Positions 31,674-39,820 are shown, numbered from the stretch's first letter. The stretch: 64,000 nucleotides of DNA from Anatilimnocola floriformis (GCF_024256385.1 NZ_JAMLFW010000001.1:682001-746000), one strand, 5' to 3'. Numbers and translations are program-made. The notes: generated by a model not told the origin, from the letters alone.

Positions 31674-33107
31674 ATGTTCGCCCGCCAACAGCTGCCACTC
31701 GTCGCGCTGATTTCGTTTTTGCTTTCAGCCGTCGCCAGTGCGCAGTCGCCACCTGCCGAAGCACAACTAAAAGATCTCGGCACGCGTAAAACCGGCGTCG
31801 ATTGGCCGATCTTCCTCGGCCCCACGCAGGACAGCAAATCGTCCGAGACCGGCATCATCACCAAGTGGTCGGCGAACAAGCCGCGCATCGTCTGGCAAGC
31901 CAATCTCGGCACGGGCTACGGCGCACCGACCATCAGCAAGGGCCGGCTCTTTCAATTCGAGCGGATCGGCGATTCGGCTCGCGTTTATTCGCTGAATGCT
32001 GAGACGGGCAAGGAACTGTGGAAGTACGAATACCCGACCGATTACTCCGACTACTTCGGCTACAACAATGGTCCCCGCTGCTCGCCAGCGATCGACGGCA
32101 ATCGTGTGTATGCCTACGGCGCCGAAGGGATGCTCACCTGCCTCACCGCCGACGCGGGGAAGCTGATCTGGCAGGTCGATACCAAAAAAGATTTCGGCGT
32201 GGTGCAGAATTTCTTCGGTGTCGGCAGCACGCCGGTGATCGAAGGCGACTTGCTGATTGTGATGGTCGGCGGCAGTCCTGCCGATTCGCAATCGCTGGGC
32301 GCGGGAAATCTAGATCGCGTCGAGGGTGACGGCAGCGGCATTGTGGCGTTCGATAAATTTACCGGCAAGGTGAAATACAAACTCACCGATGAACTCGCCA
32401 GTTATGCATCGCTGAAACTCGCCACGATCAACGGCCGGCGGTGGTGTTTTTCATTCAGCCGCGGCGGGCTGGTCGGTTTCGAACCAAAGACCGGCAAGCT
32501 CGATTTCGAATATCCCTGGCGGGCGAAGATTCTCGAAAGCGTGAACGCCGCCATGCCGGTCGTCGTCGGCGATCAGGTTTTCATCAGCGAAACTTACGGC
32601 CCGGGCAGTTCACTGCTGAAGGTCGCGCCCGGCACGAGCGAAATTGTTTGGAAAGATGACGACCGCCGCCGGCAGAAAGCGATGATGACCCACTGGAACA
32701 CGCCCGTTCATCACGATGGCTACCTCTACGGCAGCAGCGGCCGACACACTGAGAACGCCGAACTCCGTTGCATCGACTGGAAAACCGGCAAAGTGAAATG
32801 GAGCGAACCGGGCCTCACACGCAGTTCACTCCTATATGCCGACGGCCATTTCATCTGCCAGGCTGAGTACGGCCAGCTGATTGTCTTCAAAGCCAACCCG
32901 GAAAAGTATGACCCGGTCAGTGTCGTGGAACTCACGCCGCCGCAGGCAGCCGGCCCGGCCTTTGGTCCCGCGCCGAAAGCGCCAGCCGCAGGCAAGGTGC
33001 TCTTAAAATATCCCTGCTGGGCCGCGCCGATTCTGTCGCATGGCTTGCTCTACGTGCGCGGCGATGATCGGTTGATTTGTTTGGAATTGATTCCTGAGAA
33101 GTCGTAG
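31674..33107 (+). CDS. Secreted PQQ-type beta-propeller protein
   Basis: 477 aa with a signal peptide (cleavage near 'ASAQSPP'). The sequence shows repeated propeller blades: 'WPIFLGPTQDSKSSETGI', 'YGAPTISKGRLFQFERIG', 'GPRCSPAIDGNRVYAYGAEG', 'GSTPVIEGDLLIVMVGGSP', 'AAMPVVVGDQVFISETYGPG' and 'TRSSLLYADGHFICQAEYGQ'. The opening 'DWPIFLGPxxDxxSxExGI..W' is a frequent start of planctomycete secreted propellers annotated as PQQ-binding-like; despite the name PQQ binding is not shown. Role likely in the periplasm as a binding or redox-partner protein. Located directly after the PLP enzyme, but the pairing probably reflects only shared transcription. Confidence 0.85.
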   Translation: MFARQQLPLVALISFLLSAVASAQSPPAEAQLKDLGTRKTGVDWPIFLGPTQDSKSSETGIITKWSANKPRIVWQANLGTGYGAPTISKGRLFQFERIGDSARVYSLNAETGKELWKYEYPTDYSDYFGYNNGPRCSPAIDGNRVYAYGAEGMLTCLTADAGKLIWQVDTKKDFGVVQNFFGVGSTPVIEGDLLIVMVGGSPADSQSLGAGNLDRVEGDGSGIVAFDKFTGKVKYKLTDELASYASLKLATINGRRWCFSFSRGGLVGFEPKTGKLDFEYPWRAKILESVNAAMPVVVGDQVFISETYGPGSSLLKVAPGTSEIVWKDDDRRRQKAMMTHWNTPVHHDGYLYGSSGRHTENAELRCIDWKTGKVKWSEPGLTRSSLLYADGHFICQAEYGQLIVFKANPEKYDPVSVVELTPPQAAGPAFGPAPKAPAAGKVLLKYPCWAAPILSHGLLYVRGDDRLICLELIPEKS

Positions 33108-33122
33108 CAACGAGCTGAATGA

Positions 33123-33554
33123 ATGGCGGGCAATTTCACTTCTGGGGGCAGCTACTTTTATGTTTCGAACAGTCGATTTTGCGGGCTGATCGAACTAGCC
33201 ATCGAAGTCGGCGATCACATTGCGTTGCCTCCACAGAAAACCTACGTCGAGCGGCTCCGAGAGTTTCACGGCGGGATCTGGCCGGGCATTGGATTGAATC
33301 TTGAGGAACAATTCTCCGAACTCGGCGAGCGAAAGTTCTGGAGCACGGTTTTCGCTACGCTTGCCTGGGACTATTTCGACCGCAGCCGAGGCGATCAGAG
33401 TCAGCGCGGCTGGCAAGTGGCGATGATCGCGCAATGTTACACTTTGAGCTGCATGCTGACTCAATTGGTTAATCAAGTCGAGCATCCTTGGGAGCCGAAC
33501 CCACAGCCAGTTGACGATCGTCCCGGTCCATTTCGCTTCAAAAGCCTTCCCTAG
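33123..33554 (+). CDS. Hypothetical protein (143 aa)
   Basis: A soluble protein without signal sequence; it has Trp/Phe-rich helices ('RKFWSTVFATLAWDYFDRS', 'RGWQVAMIAQCYTLSCMLT') and ends in a proline-rich polar tail ('HPWEPNPQPVDDRPGP'). I do not recognise the family. The coding character is good (codon bias and amino-acid composition). It starts 15 bp after the propeller gene and ends 7 bp before the phosphatase start, so it is within the same run of plus-strand genes. Confidence 0.6.
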   Translation: MAGNFTSGGSYFYVSNSRFCGLIELAIEVGDHIALPPQKTYVERLREFHGGIWPGIGLNLEEQFSELGERKFWSTVFATLAWDYFDRSRGDQSQRGWQVAMIAQCYTLSCMLTQLVNQVEHPWEPNPQPVDDRPGPFRFKSLP

Positions 33555-33561
33555 TTCATTC

Positions 33562-34233
33562 ATGCCCGCGCGCACTCTCGCCATCGGCGATATTCACGGC
33601 TGTCATGTCGCATTCCAGACGCTGCTTGCGCTCGTCAAACCCACGGCCGAAGACACGCTGATCATTCTCGGCGATGTTGTCGATCGCGGGCTCGATACCA
33701 AAGCGTGCATCGAAGAAATCTTGCGACTGCAGGACGAGTGCCTGGTCATTTCGATCATGGGCAATCACGAAGAGATGATGCGCGACTCGATTCAAAAGAG
33801 CTTCATGATGGAGATGTGGCTGCAGTTCGGCGGCGATGCCGTGCTGCAATCGTACGGTGGCGGCATCGACAAAATTCCGCCCGCGCATTTGAAGTGGCTG
33901 TCGCACCTCAGGCCGTTCTATGAAACGCCGAAGGAAATTTTCGTGCATGCGAAGCTCGACCCCTGGCTGCCGCTGGGGCAGCAAGGAGACTACGACCTGC
34001 GCTGGAAAAAACTCGAGGGCAATGAGCCAGCACACATGTCCGGCAAACGGAGTGTCTGCGGCCACACGCCGCAGAAAGATGGCTATCCACTGAGCTTCGA
34101 CGGTTGGGTCTGCCTCGACACCAACTGCTGCCGCGGAGGCTGGCTCACCTGCCTCGACGTGACCACCGACCACGTCTGGCAAACCAACGAAGCCGCCCAA
34201 TTCCGCGAATTCGAACTCGCCGACTACGCCTAA
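33562..34233 (+). CDS. PPP-type serine/threonine phosphatase (bis-nucleotide/protein phosphatase)
   Basis: 223 aa from the ATG at 33562 ('MPARTLAIGDIHGCHVAF'). The phosphoprotein-phosphatase metal motifs are all present: GDIHG, 'LGDVVDRGLDTKAC' (GDxVDRG) and 'SIMGNHEEMM' (GNHE), plus a His in 'VCGHTPQKDGYPL' near the C-terminus. The length and short C-terminal part match bacterial PPP enzymes (PrpA/ApaH-like) that remove phosphate from Ser/Thr/Tyr residues or cleave dinucleotides such as Ap4A. It has no signal peptide, so acts in the cytoplasm. The gene ends just before a ~240-bp palindromic repeat. Confidence 0.9.
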   Translation: MPARTLAIGDIHGCHVAFQTLLALVKPTAEDTLIILGDVVDRGLDTKACIEEILRLQDECLVISIMGNHEEMMRDSIQKSFMMEMWLQFGGDAVLQSYGGGIDKIPPAHLKWLSHLRPFYETPKEIFVHAKLDPWLPLGQQGDYDLRWKKLEGNEPAHMSGKRSVCGHTPQKDGYPLSFDGWVCLDTNCCRGGWLTCLDVTTDHVWQTNEAAQFREFELADYA

Positions 34234-34235
34234 TT

Positions 34236-34477
34236 GTCGTCGAATACTCCGTATTCGATGGGTTGACGTTAAACAGCCGCGCGCCGAGGAACGAACTCCG
34301 CGAAATTCCGGCTTCGGCGAGTGGGCGTGGAGTTCTGAGATTGAAGCGCGAGTGCATCGCGGCGGATCACAAGCCGCTGCGAAATCAACTCGCCGAACTT
34401 GCTGGAATTTCGCTGGCGCTGATTCCAGCGAGCCTCGGCTTTCGACCGCCACCACCGAATACGGAGTATTCGGCGAC
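34236..34477. repeat. MITE-like inverted-repeat element, copy 1 (242 bp)
   Basis: Bounded by terminal inverted repeats 'GTCGTCGAATACTCCGTATT' at the left and the near-inverse 'AATACGGAGTATTCGGCGAC' at the right; the interior has weaker internal palindromes around 'GCGAAATTCC'. A related copy in opposite orientation is at 35979-36204. No coding sequence, no transposase; short inverted-repeat elements of this kind could be mobilised in trans. Confidence 0.85.
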
Positions 34478-34489
34478 ATAGTCTTCTTC

Positions 34490-34850
34490 TTACTCCCTCG
34501 CCTCGGTACTCCGGGGAGAGGGCTGGGGTGAGGGGCTGGAAGCTTGGCTCGCCTCTATTTGGCAGATATTTTTTCCGAGTGTCTCAGGAGATGCATCGTT
34601 AGTTGGTTCTCAATGACGTCGTATTTATTGATCTATTTAGTTGACAACCGTCCACTATGTCGCGAAAATTCAGGTCATCTCATCAGCCGCCGGGCGCTAG
34701 CCCCGGCTTCTTCTGCGAGTGAAGGTAAGAGCCGGGGCCAGCGCCCGGCGGCTGATGGGACTGTGTTGAGATTAGGTCGATAACGCTGCTAACCCTCACC
34801 CCGGCCCTCACTCCCAGCCCTCTCCCCGAGGCGGGGCGAGGGAGCGAAGC
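34490..34850. repeat. Gene-poor stretch with dispersed repeats
   Basis: Holds three repeats: a 'CCTCGGTACTCCGGGGAGAG' type unit (about 34499-34518, also near 47680); a long palindrome with 27-bp arms (34681-34707 and 34731-34757, one mismatch, arm start 'CATCAGCCGCCGGGCGCTAG'); and an inverse-type unit 'CCTCACTCCCAGCCCTCTCC' (about 34807-34826). No gene is convincing between 34478 and 34944. Confidence 0.75.
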
Positions 34851-34944
34851 GTGCTGCGCACGTGCTTTGTGCCGTGCGGCGTTTTGGTGATGTGTGATTG
34901 CATGTTGGCTTTCGTTTTCACTTCCTTTTTCGAGGAGTCATCTC

Positions 34945-35967
34945 ATGCCTGCCAAGTCGAAAAATCCGTTGCGGTCGATTGAGATGCGCGTGTCGCAGCG
35001 CGATCGGCAGATTTATCAAGCTGTGGTCATCGAGCAGCGGTTGCAGTCGGCGGTGGCGGCCGAGCATGGCATCAAGCAGCCGCGCGTCAGTGCGATCGTG
35101 AGGCGCGTGCGGAAGTGGCGGGCGCTCCCGGCGCCGCCGGGCATGGAGCAGTTTTCGCGCGAGGAGCAGTTGCGGGTGGCGGCCCGCGATCATCGCGATC
35201 GGCTCGCGTTTTGGCACCAGCAAGCCGTGGTCGCGTGGCAGTCGTCGAAGCAGACGAAGCACAAAGTGAAGGTGCGAAAGGTGAAGGGCGAGGAGGTCGA
35301 GGAGCGGACGGTGGAGGTGCGCGACGGCAATGATCGGCTGTTCAAGGTTGGGTTGCTCGCCGCGGACAAGATCGTGCAATTCGAGGGCTTTGATCTGCGG
35401 GGCAACGTCGATGTGTCGAGCAAAGGGCGCGTGCCGGAGCCGCCGAAGATGGTCGACGAAGAGCTTTACCGCGGCGTGAAACGGAAGGTGATGAGCGGCG
35501 ACTTCGACACGCCCGGTGATGAAGGCGTGCCCGGCATGTGGCAGCAAGAAGCCGAGAAACGGAATGCCGAAGTGATCGCGGCGCAGGCGGAAGTGACCGA
35601 AGAATTGCCGGTGAGCGCGCCGCTGCTCGCATGCGTGACGGCAGTGGTGGAAGAGGACAGCTCGAATCAGAAGTCGGCAGCCGTCGAGGACTCAAAGCTG
35701 AAGAGTTCCTCCGCAGAGTGCAATAAAGTGTTATGCAAGAACGAAGGAAAAACGTCGCAAGACAATCAGCAACCAGCGGTTACATCGAAAACAAAAACAG
35801 ATCACCTGTTATATAACGCTCCGCCGGCCGAGGGGAATCGCCAGCGGCCACCGGCAGTGGTCAGCGCGCTGGTTCGGGGTTATTGCGTGCCTGTGCAGCA
35901 TGTACCGGACGACGAACCGCCTGGCACCGGCGAATTCCGCTGGGGGAATCGGCCTCGTGGATCGTGA
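34945..35967 (+). CDS. HTH-containing protein of unknown role between inverted repeats
   Basis: 340 aa from the ATG at 34945, which has GAGGAG seven nt upstream. Residues ~15-50 form a helix-turn-helix ('DRQIYQAVVIEQRLQSAVAA', 'HGIKQPRVSAIVRRVRKW'), as in transposase or terminase-small-subunit N-termini. It is followed by a helical 'AARDHRDRLAFWHQQAVVAW' region, a highly charged Lys/Glu-rich stretch ('KHKVKVRKVKGEEVEERTVE'), and a variable, low-complexity C-terminus rich in Ser/Lys/Pro. Similar multi-copy proteins probably occur in planctomycetes, but I cannot name a family. It is flanked by inverted copies of a ~240-bp repeat (34236-34477 and 35979-36204), the right copy 11 bp after its stop. 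Confidence 0.65.
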   Translation: MPAKSKNPLRSIEMRVSQRDRQIYQAVVIEQRLQSAVAAEHGIKQPRVSAIVRRVRKWRALPAPPGMEQFSREEQLRVAARDHRDRLAFWHQQAVVAWQSSKQTKHKVKVRKVKGEEVEERTVEVRDGNDRLFKVGLLAADKIVQFEGFDLRGNVDVSSKGRVPEPPKMVDEELYRGVKRKVMSGDFDTPGDEGVPGMWQQEAEKRNAEVIAAQAEVTEELPVSAPLLACVTAVVEEDSSNQKSAAVEDSKLKSSSAECNKVLCKNEGKTSQDNQQPAVTSKTKTDHLLYNAPPAEGNRQRPPAVVSALVRGYCVPVQHVPDDEPPGTGEFRWGNRPRGS

Positions 35968-35978
35968 TTGTGTTCATT

Positions 35979-36204
35979 GTCGTCGAATACTCCGTATTCG
36001 ACGGTGGCGGTCGCAGGCAGTGGCTCGCTGGAATAAGCGTCAGCGAAATTCCAGCAAGTTCGGCGAGGGGAGTCTCGCGGTTGTGTTCCGACTCGGTAGG
36101 GCTCCGCTTCCAACTCCACTCGCCAAAGCCGGAATTTCGCGGAGCTCATTCCTGGGAATGTTGCGCGTTCACCTCGAGCCATCGATCACGGAGTGATCGA
36201 CGAC
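35979..36204. repeat. MITE-like inverted-repeat element, copy 2 (inverted)
   Basis: Starts with the same 'GTCGTCGAATACTCCGTATT' tip as copy 1; its right tip is changed ('GATCACGGAGTGATCGACGA'). Read on the opposite strand, its interior lines up with copy 1, e.g. 'CTCCGCGAAATTCCGGC' and 'AACTTGCTGGAATTTCGCTG', so the two copies are inverted with the HTH gene between them. Confidence 0.82.
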
Positions 36205-36224
36205 GATTTAATACGGAGGCAATG

Positions 36225-37418
36225 TTAATGCGTTGGCACGCTTGGCTTGGGCAAGCCCATCATCGAAGTGCTGCACGGTTCGCAGCTGCCGTTGCCTTCT
36301 TCTGGTTTGTACGACCAGGGGGCGGCCTTGTTGTCGTCGCCGAAGCAAACGCCCAGTGCGCGGGCGGCCTGCACGGCCGAGCAGTTGGGATTGACCGACG
36401 AGAGCTTGATGGCGTCGAGCAGCGAGCAGTTGCCCATGTCTGGTGGCCAGTAGGTGACCATCTGACCGAACTTGCGCTCGATGATCAGCCGAACGGCGTG
36501 TGCGCCATACTGCGTGGCGAGCACGCGATCGAACGTGGTCGGCGAGCCGCCGCGTTGCAAGTGACCGAGGACCACCGTGCGGGTTTCCTTGCCGAGCCGC
36601 TTTTCGATTTCGCAACCCACAATGTTGCCGATGCCGCCGAGGCGGACTTGTTTTTGCTCGCCGCGACGTTCTTGCGTGACCAGCGCTCCAGTCGGCAACT
36701 CGGCCCCTTCGGCGACCACGACCAGCGTGAACTTTTTGCCCCGCTGTTCGCGATTGATGATGGCCTGGCAAACGCTATCGAACGACCACGGAATTTCCGG
36801 GATCAAAATCACATCGCCGCCACCAGCCACACCCGCATACAGCGCGATCCAACCGGCGTGCCGGCCCATCACTTCGAGCACCATCACGCGTTCGTGACTG
36901 GCCGCGGTCGTGTGCAAGCGATCGAGAGCGTCGGTTGCGCAAAACACCGCGCTGAAGAAACCGAACGTAAACGCCGTGCTCGACAGATCGTTATCGATTG
37001 TCTTCGGCACACCGACGACGGGAATCCCTTGCTCGTGAAACTGCTGCGCGACGGCCAGCGAACCATCGCCGCCGATGCAGATCAAGCCGCTGATGTTCAG
37101 CTGCTCCATCGTTGTCTTCACGCCGGCCACGAGTTCCGGATCGAGCTCGAGGCGATCGTTCACACCCACGGTCGCGGCAAAGCGACCTTTGTTCGTCGAG
37201 CCGAGAATCGTGCCACCCTGGCCCAGGATGCCCGTCGTGTTCTTGGCGTTGAGCGGGATATAGCTGACCGGATCGACCAGCCCTTCGTAGCCTTTCAAAA
37301 AGCCGATCACTTCGTAACCATGCGTGCCGGCGCTCTTCACCACGCCGCGGATCACGGCATTCAAACCGGGGCAATCGCCGCCAGCCGTCAACACACCGAT
37401 ACGTTTGGTCTCAGCCAT
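36225..37418 (-). CDS. pfkA: 6-phosphofructokinase
   Basis: 397 aa. The family motifs are complete: 'IGVLTAGGDCPGLNAVIRGV', 'GFLKGYEGLV', 'TTGILGQGGTILGSTNKG', 'ISGLICIGGDGSLAVAQQF', 'VVGVPKTIDNDLSSTAFTFG', 'EVMGRHAGWIALYAG' and 'VVLGHLQRGGSPTTFDRVL'. The enzyme phosphorylates fructose 6-phosphate in glycolysis. It has Gly at the position (GGDG) where PPi-dependent enzymes carry Asp, but Lys in 'PKTIDND', where bacterial ATP enzymes usually have Gly; such a mixed pair occurs in ATP-dependent enzymes of the long-type PFK clade, so ATP is the likely donor. About 400 aa is longer than E. coli PfkA (~320). It is divergent from ribD, with 309 bp between the start codons. Confidence 0.94.
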   Translation of the reverse strand: MAETKRIGVLTAGGDCPGLNAVIRGVVKSAGTHGYEVIGFLKGYEGLVDPVSYIPLNAKNTTGILGQGGTILGSTNKGRFAATVGVNDRLELDPELVAGVKTTMEQLNISGLICIGGDGSLAVAQQFHEQGIPVVGVPKTIDNDLSSTAFTFGFFSAVFCATDALDRLHTTAASHERVMVLEVMGRHAGWIALYAGVAGGGDVILIPEIPWSFDSVCQAIINREQRGKKFTLVVVAEGAELPTGALVTQERRGEQKQVRLGGIGNIVGCEIEKRLGKETRTVVLGHLQRGGSPTTFDRVLATQYGAHAVRLIIERKFGQMVTYWPPDMGNCSLLDAIKLSSVNPNCSAVQAARALGVCFGDDNKAAPWSYKPEEGNGSCEPCSTSMMGLPKPSVPTH

Positions 37419-37612
37419 TTTTTTGCACTCTCCTGGTCGCAGCTTTGTTTGCAGCGACTACGCAGTCCTGCGGGTGGGATGGTAACTATTTTAGCGATTG
37501 CGCAGTCATTGCGTACTCGCAACAACGTTACAGCGTTCGCTTCATTCGCGGGGAAAATCAAGGCGGGCTGCCGAAGTGTAGCTCACGCCCCGAGGCCTGA
37601 ACCTGAAACCGT

Positions 37613-37679
37613 GGCTGCCTTGCGAAAGTGTTCGGAAACGCCGAACATGGGAGAGGTTTTCCCAGTTTCGCCGCAGCCA
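37613..37679 (+). ncRNA. Candidate structured RNA (three-way junction) upstream of ribD
   Basis: 67 nt fold into a compact cloverless three-way junction: P1 'TGGCTGC/GCAGCCA' (37613-37619 with 37673-37679), P2 'GCGAAA/TTTCGC' (37622-37627 with 37666-37671), P3 'GTTCGG/CCGAAC' (37630-37635 with 37641-37646) and P4 'TGGGAG/TTCCCA' (37648-37653 with 37659-37664). Junction strands are only 1-2 nt long. It lies ~48 nt upstream of the probable ribD start and does not match the FMN riboswitch consensus that I know. Could be a regulatory leader, but also a terminator-free structured spacer; expression is unproven. Confidence 0.5.
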
Positions 37680-37727
37680 TCGCGGTTGACAAGGGTCTTC
37701 TTTCTGAATTTCTCGCAAGTCAGCCAA

Positions 37728-38864
37728 TTGACCACTCAGCCCCCAGACCGCCGATTCATGCAGCAAGCGCTGGAGCTTGCCCGCCGCGGCCAAGGTTTTG
37801 TCGAGCCTAATCCGATGGTCGGCTGCGTCATCGTTCGCGGCGATGAAGTGGTCGGCGATGAAGTGGTCGGCGAAGGGTTTCACGAAGCCTTCGGGGAGCC
37901 ACACGCCGAGGTTCACGCGCTCGAAGATGCACGCGGCAAAACGGCGGGGAGCACGCTCTACGTCACGCTCGAACCTTGCTGCCATCAGGGCAAAACGCCG
38001 CCTTGCTCAAAAGCCGTAATCGCGGCTGGGGTCAAGCGCGTGGTCGCTGCCATGCGCGATCCATTTCCGAAAGTTGCCGGCGGTGGCTTTGCGGAACTGA
38101 AAGACGCCGGCATCGAAGTGGTTCATGGTGTACTGCAGTCAGAAGCCGAAGCCCTGAACGCGCCGTATCTGAAGCTGATCCGCACAGGCAGGCCATGGGT
38201 CATCGCCAAATGGGCCATGACGCTCGACGGCAAGATTGCGACGAGCAGTGGTCAAAGCAAATGGATCTCCGGGCCGGAGTCGCGCGAGATTGTGCAAGAG
38301 TTGCGGTCGCGCATGGACGCGATCGTCGTCGGTCGGCGCACGGCGGAGCTCGATGATCCGCTACTCACCGCGCGCTCGTCCAGCGGAGCAAAGCCAGCGC
38401 GGATTGCCGCGCGCGTGATCATCGATTCGGGAGCAAGCCTTTCGCTCGAGAGCCAACTGGTTCGCACTGCGCGAGAATGGCCGTTGATCGTTGCGGCAAG
38501 CACTGCAGCCGATCCGCAGCGAGTGAAAAACCTAACTGCTGCCGGCGCTGAGGTCATCTCTTTGCCCGGCGCATCGTCCAGCGAGCGTCTTACGGAACTC
38601 CTCGACGAGTTGGGCCGTCGTCGAATGACGAACATTCTTGTCGAAGGCGGCGGCCAACTGCTTGGCAGTCTGTTCGACGCTGGCCAGGTCGACGAAGCCC
38701 ATTGCTTCATCGCGCCGAAGTTCTTCGGCGGCAGCGGGGCGACTTCGCCGCTCGCTGGGCAAGGAATTGCCGAACCCGAACGAGCTTGGAAGTTCGAGCA
38801 CTTCACCCGCCGCACCGTGGGTGACGACATCTATGTCTCTGGTCGTTTGCAAAAGCCTCGCTGA
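37728..38864 (+). CDS. ribD: Bifunctional riboflavin deaminase/reductase RibD
   Basis: The deaminase half has the zinc signature 'GEPHAEVHAL' and 'LEPCCHQGKTPPC'; the reductase half has 'PWVIAKWAMTLDGKIATSSG', 'WISGPESREIVQELRSRMDA', 'ILVEGGGQLLGSLFDAG' and 'APKFFGG'. Together they deaminate the pyrimidine precursor and reduce the ribose chain in riboflavin biosynthesis (steps 2 and 3). I place the start at the TTG at 37728, giving 378 aa and the usual ~10 residues before 'FMQQALELA'; the alternative is the ATG at 37758. The enzyme carries a 15-bp tandem duplication (37842-37856, 37857-37871) coding for DEVVG twice in 'VRGDEVVGDEVVGEGFH', where other RibDs have it once. A 30-residue upstream extension of the frame exists but looks non-coding. 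The next gene begins 3 bp after the stop. Confidence 0.92.
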   Translation: MTTQPPDRRFMQQALELARRGQGFVEPNPMVGCVIVRGDEVVGDEVVGEGFHEAFGEPHAEVHALEDARGKTAGSTLYVTLEPCCHQGKTPPCSKAVIAAGVKRVVAAMRDPFPKVAGGGFAELKDAGIEVVHGVLQSEAEALNAPYLKLIRTGRPWVIAKWAMTLDGKIATSSGQSKWISGPESREIVQELRSRMDAIVVGRRTAELDDPLLTARSSSGAKPARIAARVIIDSGASLSLESQLVRTAREWPLIVAASTAADPQRVKNLTAAGAEVISLPGASSSERLTELLDELGRRRMTNILVEGGGQLLGSLFDAGQVDEAHCFIAPKFFGGSGATSPLAGQGIAEPERAWKFEHFTRRTVGDDIYVSGRLQKPR

Positions 38865-38867
38865 TTT

Positions 38868-39443
38868 ATGCGTTGGCTCTATCCGCACATTCCGCTCGCT
38901 CACTTGCCCGCCATGGCGAAAGTCGCTGCGGCTGGAGCGCTGCTGGCTGCTGTCTACGGTGCGGTGCACGATCAAGTGAGTTACACGATCTCGCCCGAGT
39001 ACTTCACCAAAATGAAGTTCGACCAATTTGCCTGGGCCAACCTGGGCCTGCCGCCGCGCTGGTACGCGTCCGAGATCGGCGTGCTCGCCACATGGTGGGT
39101 CGGCCTGATCGCCGGCTGGCTCCTCGCGCGGGCGGGAATGGTGGAACTGCCGCCGCGAGAGCGCTGGCCGCGAACGTGGCGAGCCTTCGGCATCGTCGCC
39201 GTCGTCACGCTCCTCGGCAGCGTTCTCGGTTATGGATATGGCTCGCTGATCGCCACGCGCGATCTTTCCGCCTGGAGCCGTTGGCAACGCATCTTACAAC
39301 TGGAAGATTTACCGGCCTTCGTCACCGTCGCGTGGCTGCACAACGGCGGTTACTTGGGTGCCCTCGGCGGTCTAATACTGGCCGTCATTTACGTTCGCCG
39401 CGGTAAGTCTTCAACGCCCATGAATGTCCACACCGCAAACTAA
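38868..39443 (+). CDS. Polytopic membrane protein, hypothetical (191 aa)
   Basis: Four predicted membrane helices: about residues 18-34 ('VAAAGALLAAVYGAVH'), 70-90 ('IGVLATWWVGLIAGWLLARA'), 105-127 ('AFGIVAVVTLLGSVLGYGYG') and 155-177 ('GGYLGALGGLILAVIYVRRG'). The loop between the first and second contains 'ISPEYFTKMKFDQF', which also appears as a 'SPEYF..xKFxQF' motif in other planctomycete/bacterial membrane proteins I recall, without a known function. It starts 3 bp after ribD and precedes a VOC-family gene by 9 bp, so the three are one transcriptional unit. Confidence 0.72.
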   Translation: MRWLYPHIPLAHLPAMAKVAAAGALLAAVYGAVHDQVSYTISPEYFTKMKFDQFAWANLGLPPRWYASEIGVLATWWVGLIAGWLLARAGMVELPPRERWPRTWRAFGIVAVVTLLGSVLGYGYGSLIATRDLSAWSRWQRILQLEDLPAFVTVAWLHNGGYLGALGGLILAVIYVRRGKSSTPMNVHTAN

Positions 39444-39452
39444 GTACAGCAT

Positions 39453-39803
39453 ATGAGCGTCAAACGGATCGTCCCCAACGTCACGTCAGCAAAGATGGAC
39501 GAGAGCCAGAAGTTCTATGGCGAACTTCTGGGCCTGCAGCTCGCGATGGATATGGGCTGGGTTGCGACCTTCGTTTCACCCAGCAATCCCACAGCCCAGC
39601 TTACTCTGCTGCAGGCTTCGCCAGTGCCGAGCCCGCAGATCTCGATCGAAGTGGAAGACGTCGATGTCGTGCACGCCCAAGCCTTGGAGCTGGGCGTGTC
39701 GATTGTCTATCCACTGACGACCGAACCTTGGGGCGTGCGAAGATTTTTCGTTAGTGACCCGAATGGCGTGGTCGTCAATATATTGAGCCACGCCAAGGTT
39801 TAG
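39453..39803 (+). CDS. VOC (glyoxalase/bleomycin-resistance) family protein
   Basis: 116 aa, one VOC module: 'RIVPNVTSAKMDESQKFYGE', 'FVSPSNPTAQLTLLQASPVP', 'SIEVEDVDVVHAQALELGVS', 'RRFFVSDPNGVVVNILSH'. The fold binds a metal ion through His/Glu residues, but here the usual first-strand metal His is replaced (NVTS), so the metal site may be incomplete. Members include glyoxalases, dioxygenases and drug-binding proteins; the substrate is unknown. It is the last gene of the ribD unit and converges with alaS, 17 bp from its 3' end. Confidence 0.85.
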   Translation: MSVKRIVPNVTSAKMDESQKFYGELLGLQLAMDMGWVATFVSPSNPTAQLTLLQASPVPSPQISIEVEDVDVVHAQALELGVSIVYPLTTEPWGVRRFFVSDPNGVVVNILSHAKV

Positions 39804-39820
39804 ACAGATTTTTCTGAGGC

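Noticed and set aside
37600-37614. 15-nt match to a conserved 23S rRNA segment (GAACCTGAAACCGTG)
   Set aside because: Only 15 nt long; neighbouring rRNA sequence does not continue, so chance is enough to explain it.
35883-37727. Upstream half of a very long frame that ends as ribD
   Set aside because: The region before 37728 covers a repeat, the antisense of pfkA and the leader; only the last ~378 codons code for RibD.
37419-37727. FMN riboswitch upstream of ribD
   Set aside because: Looked for, but the conserved FMN-element segments are not present; only an unrelated structured stretch was found.
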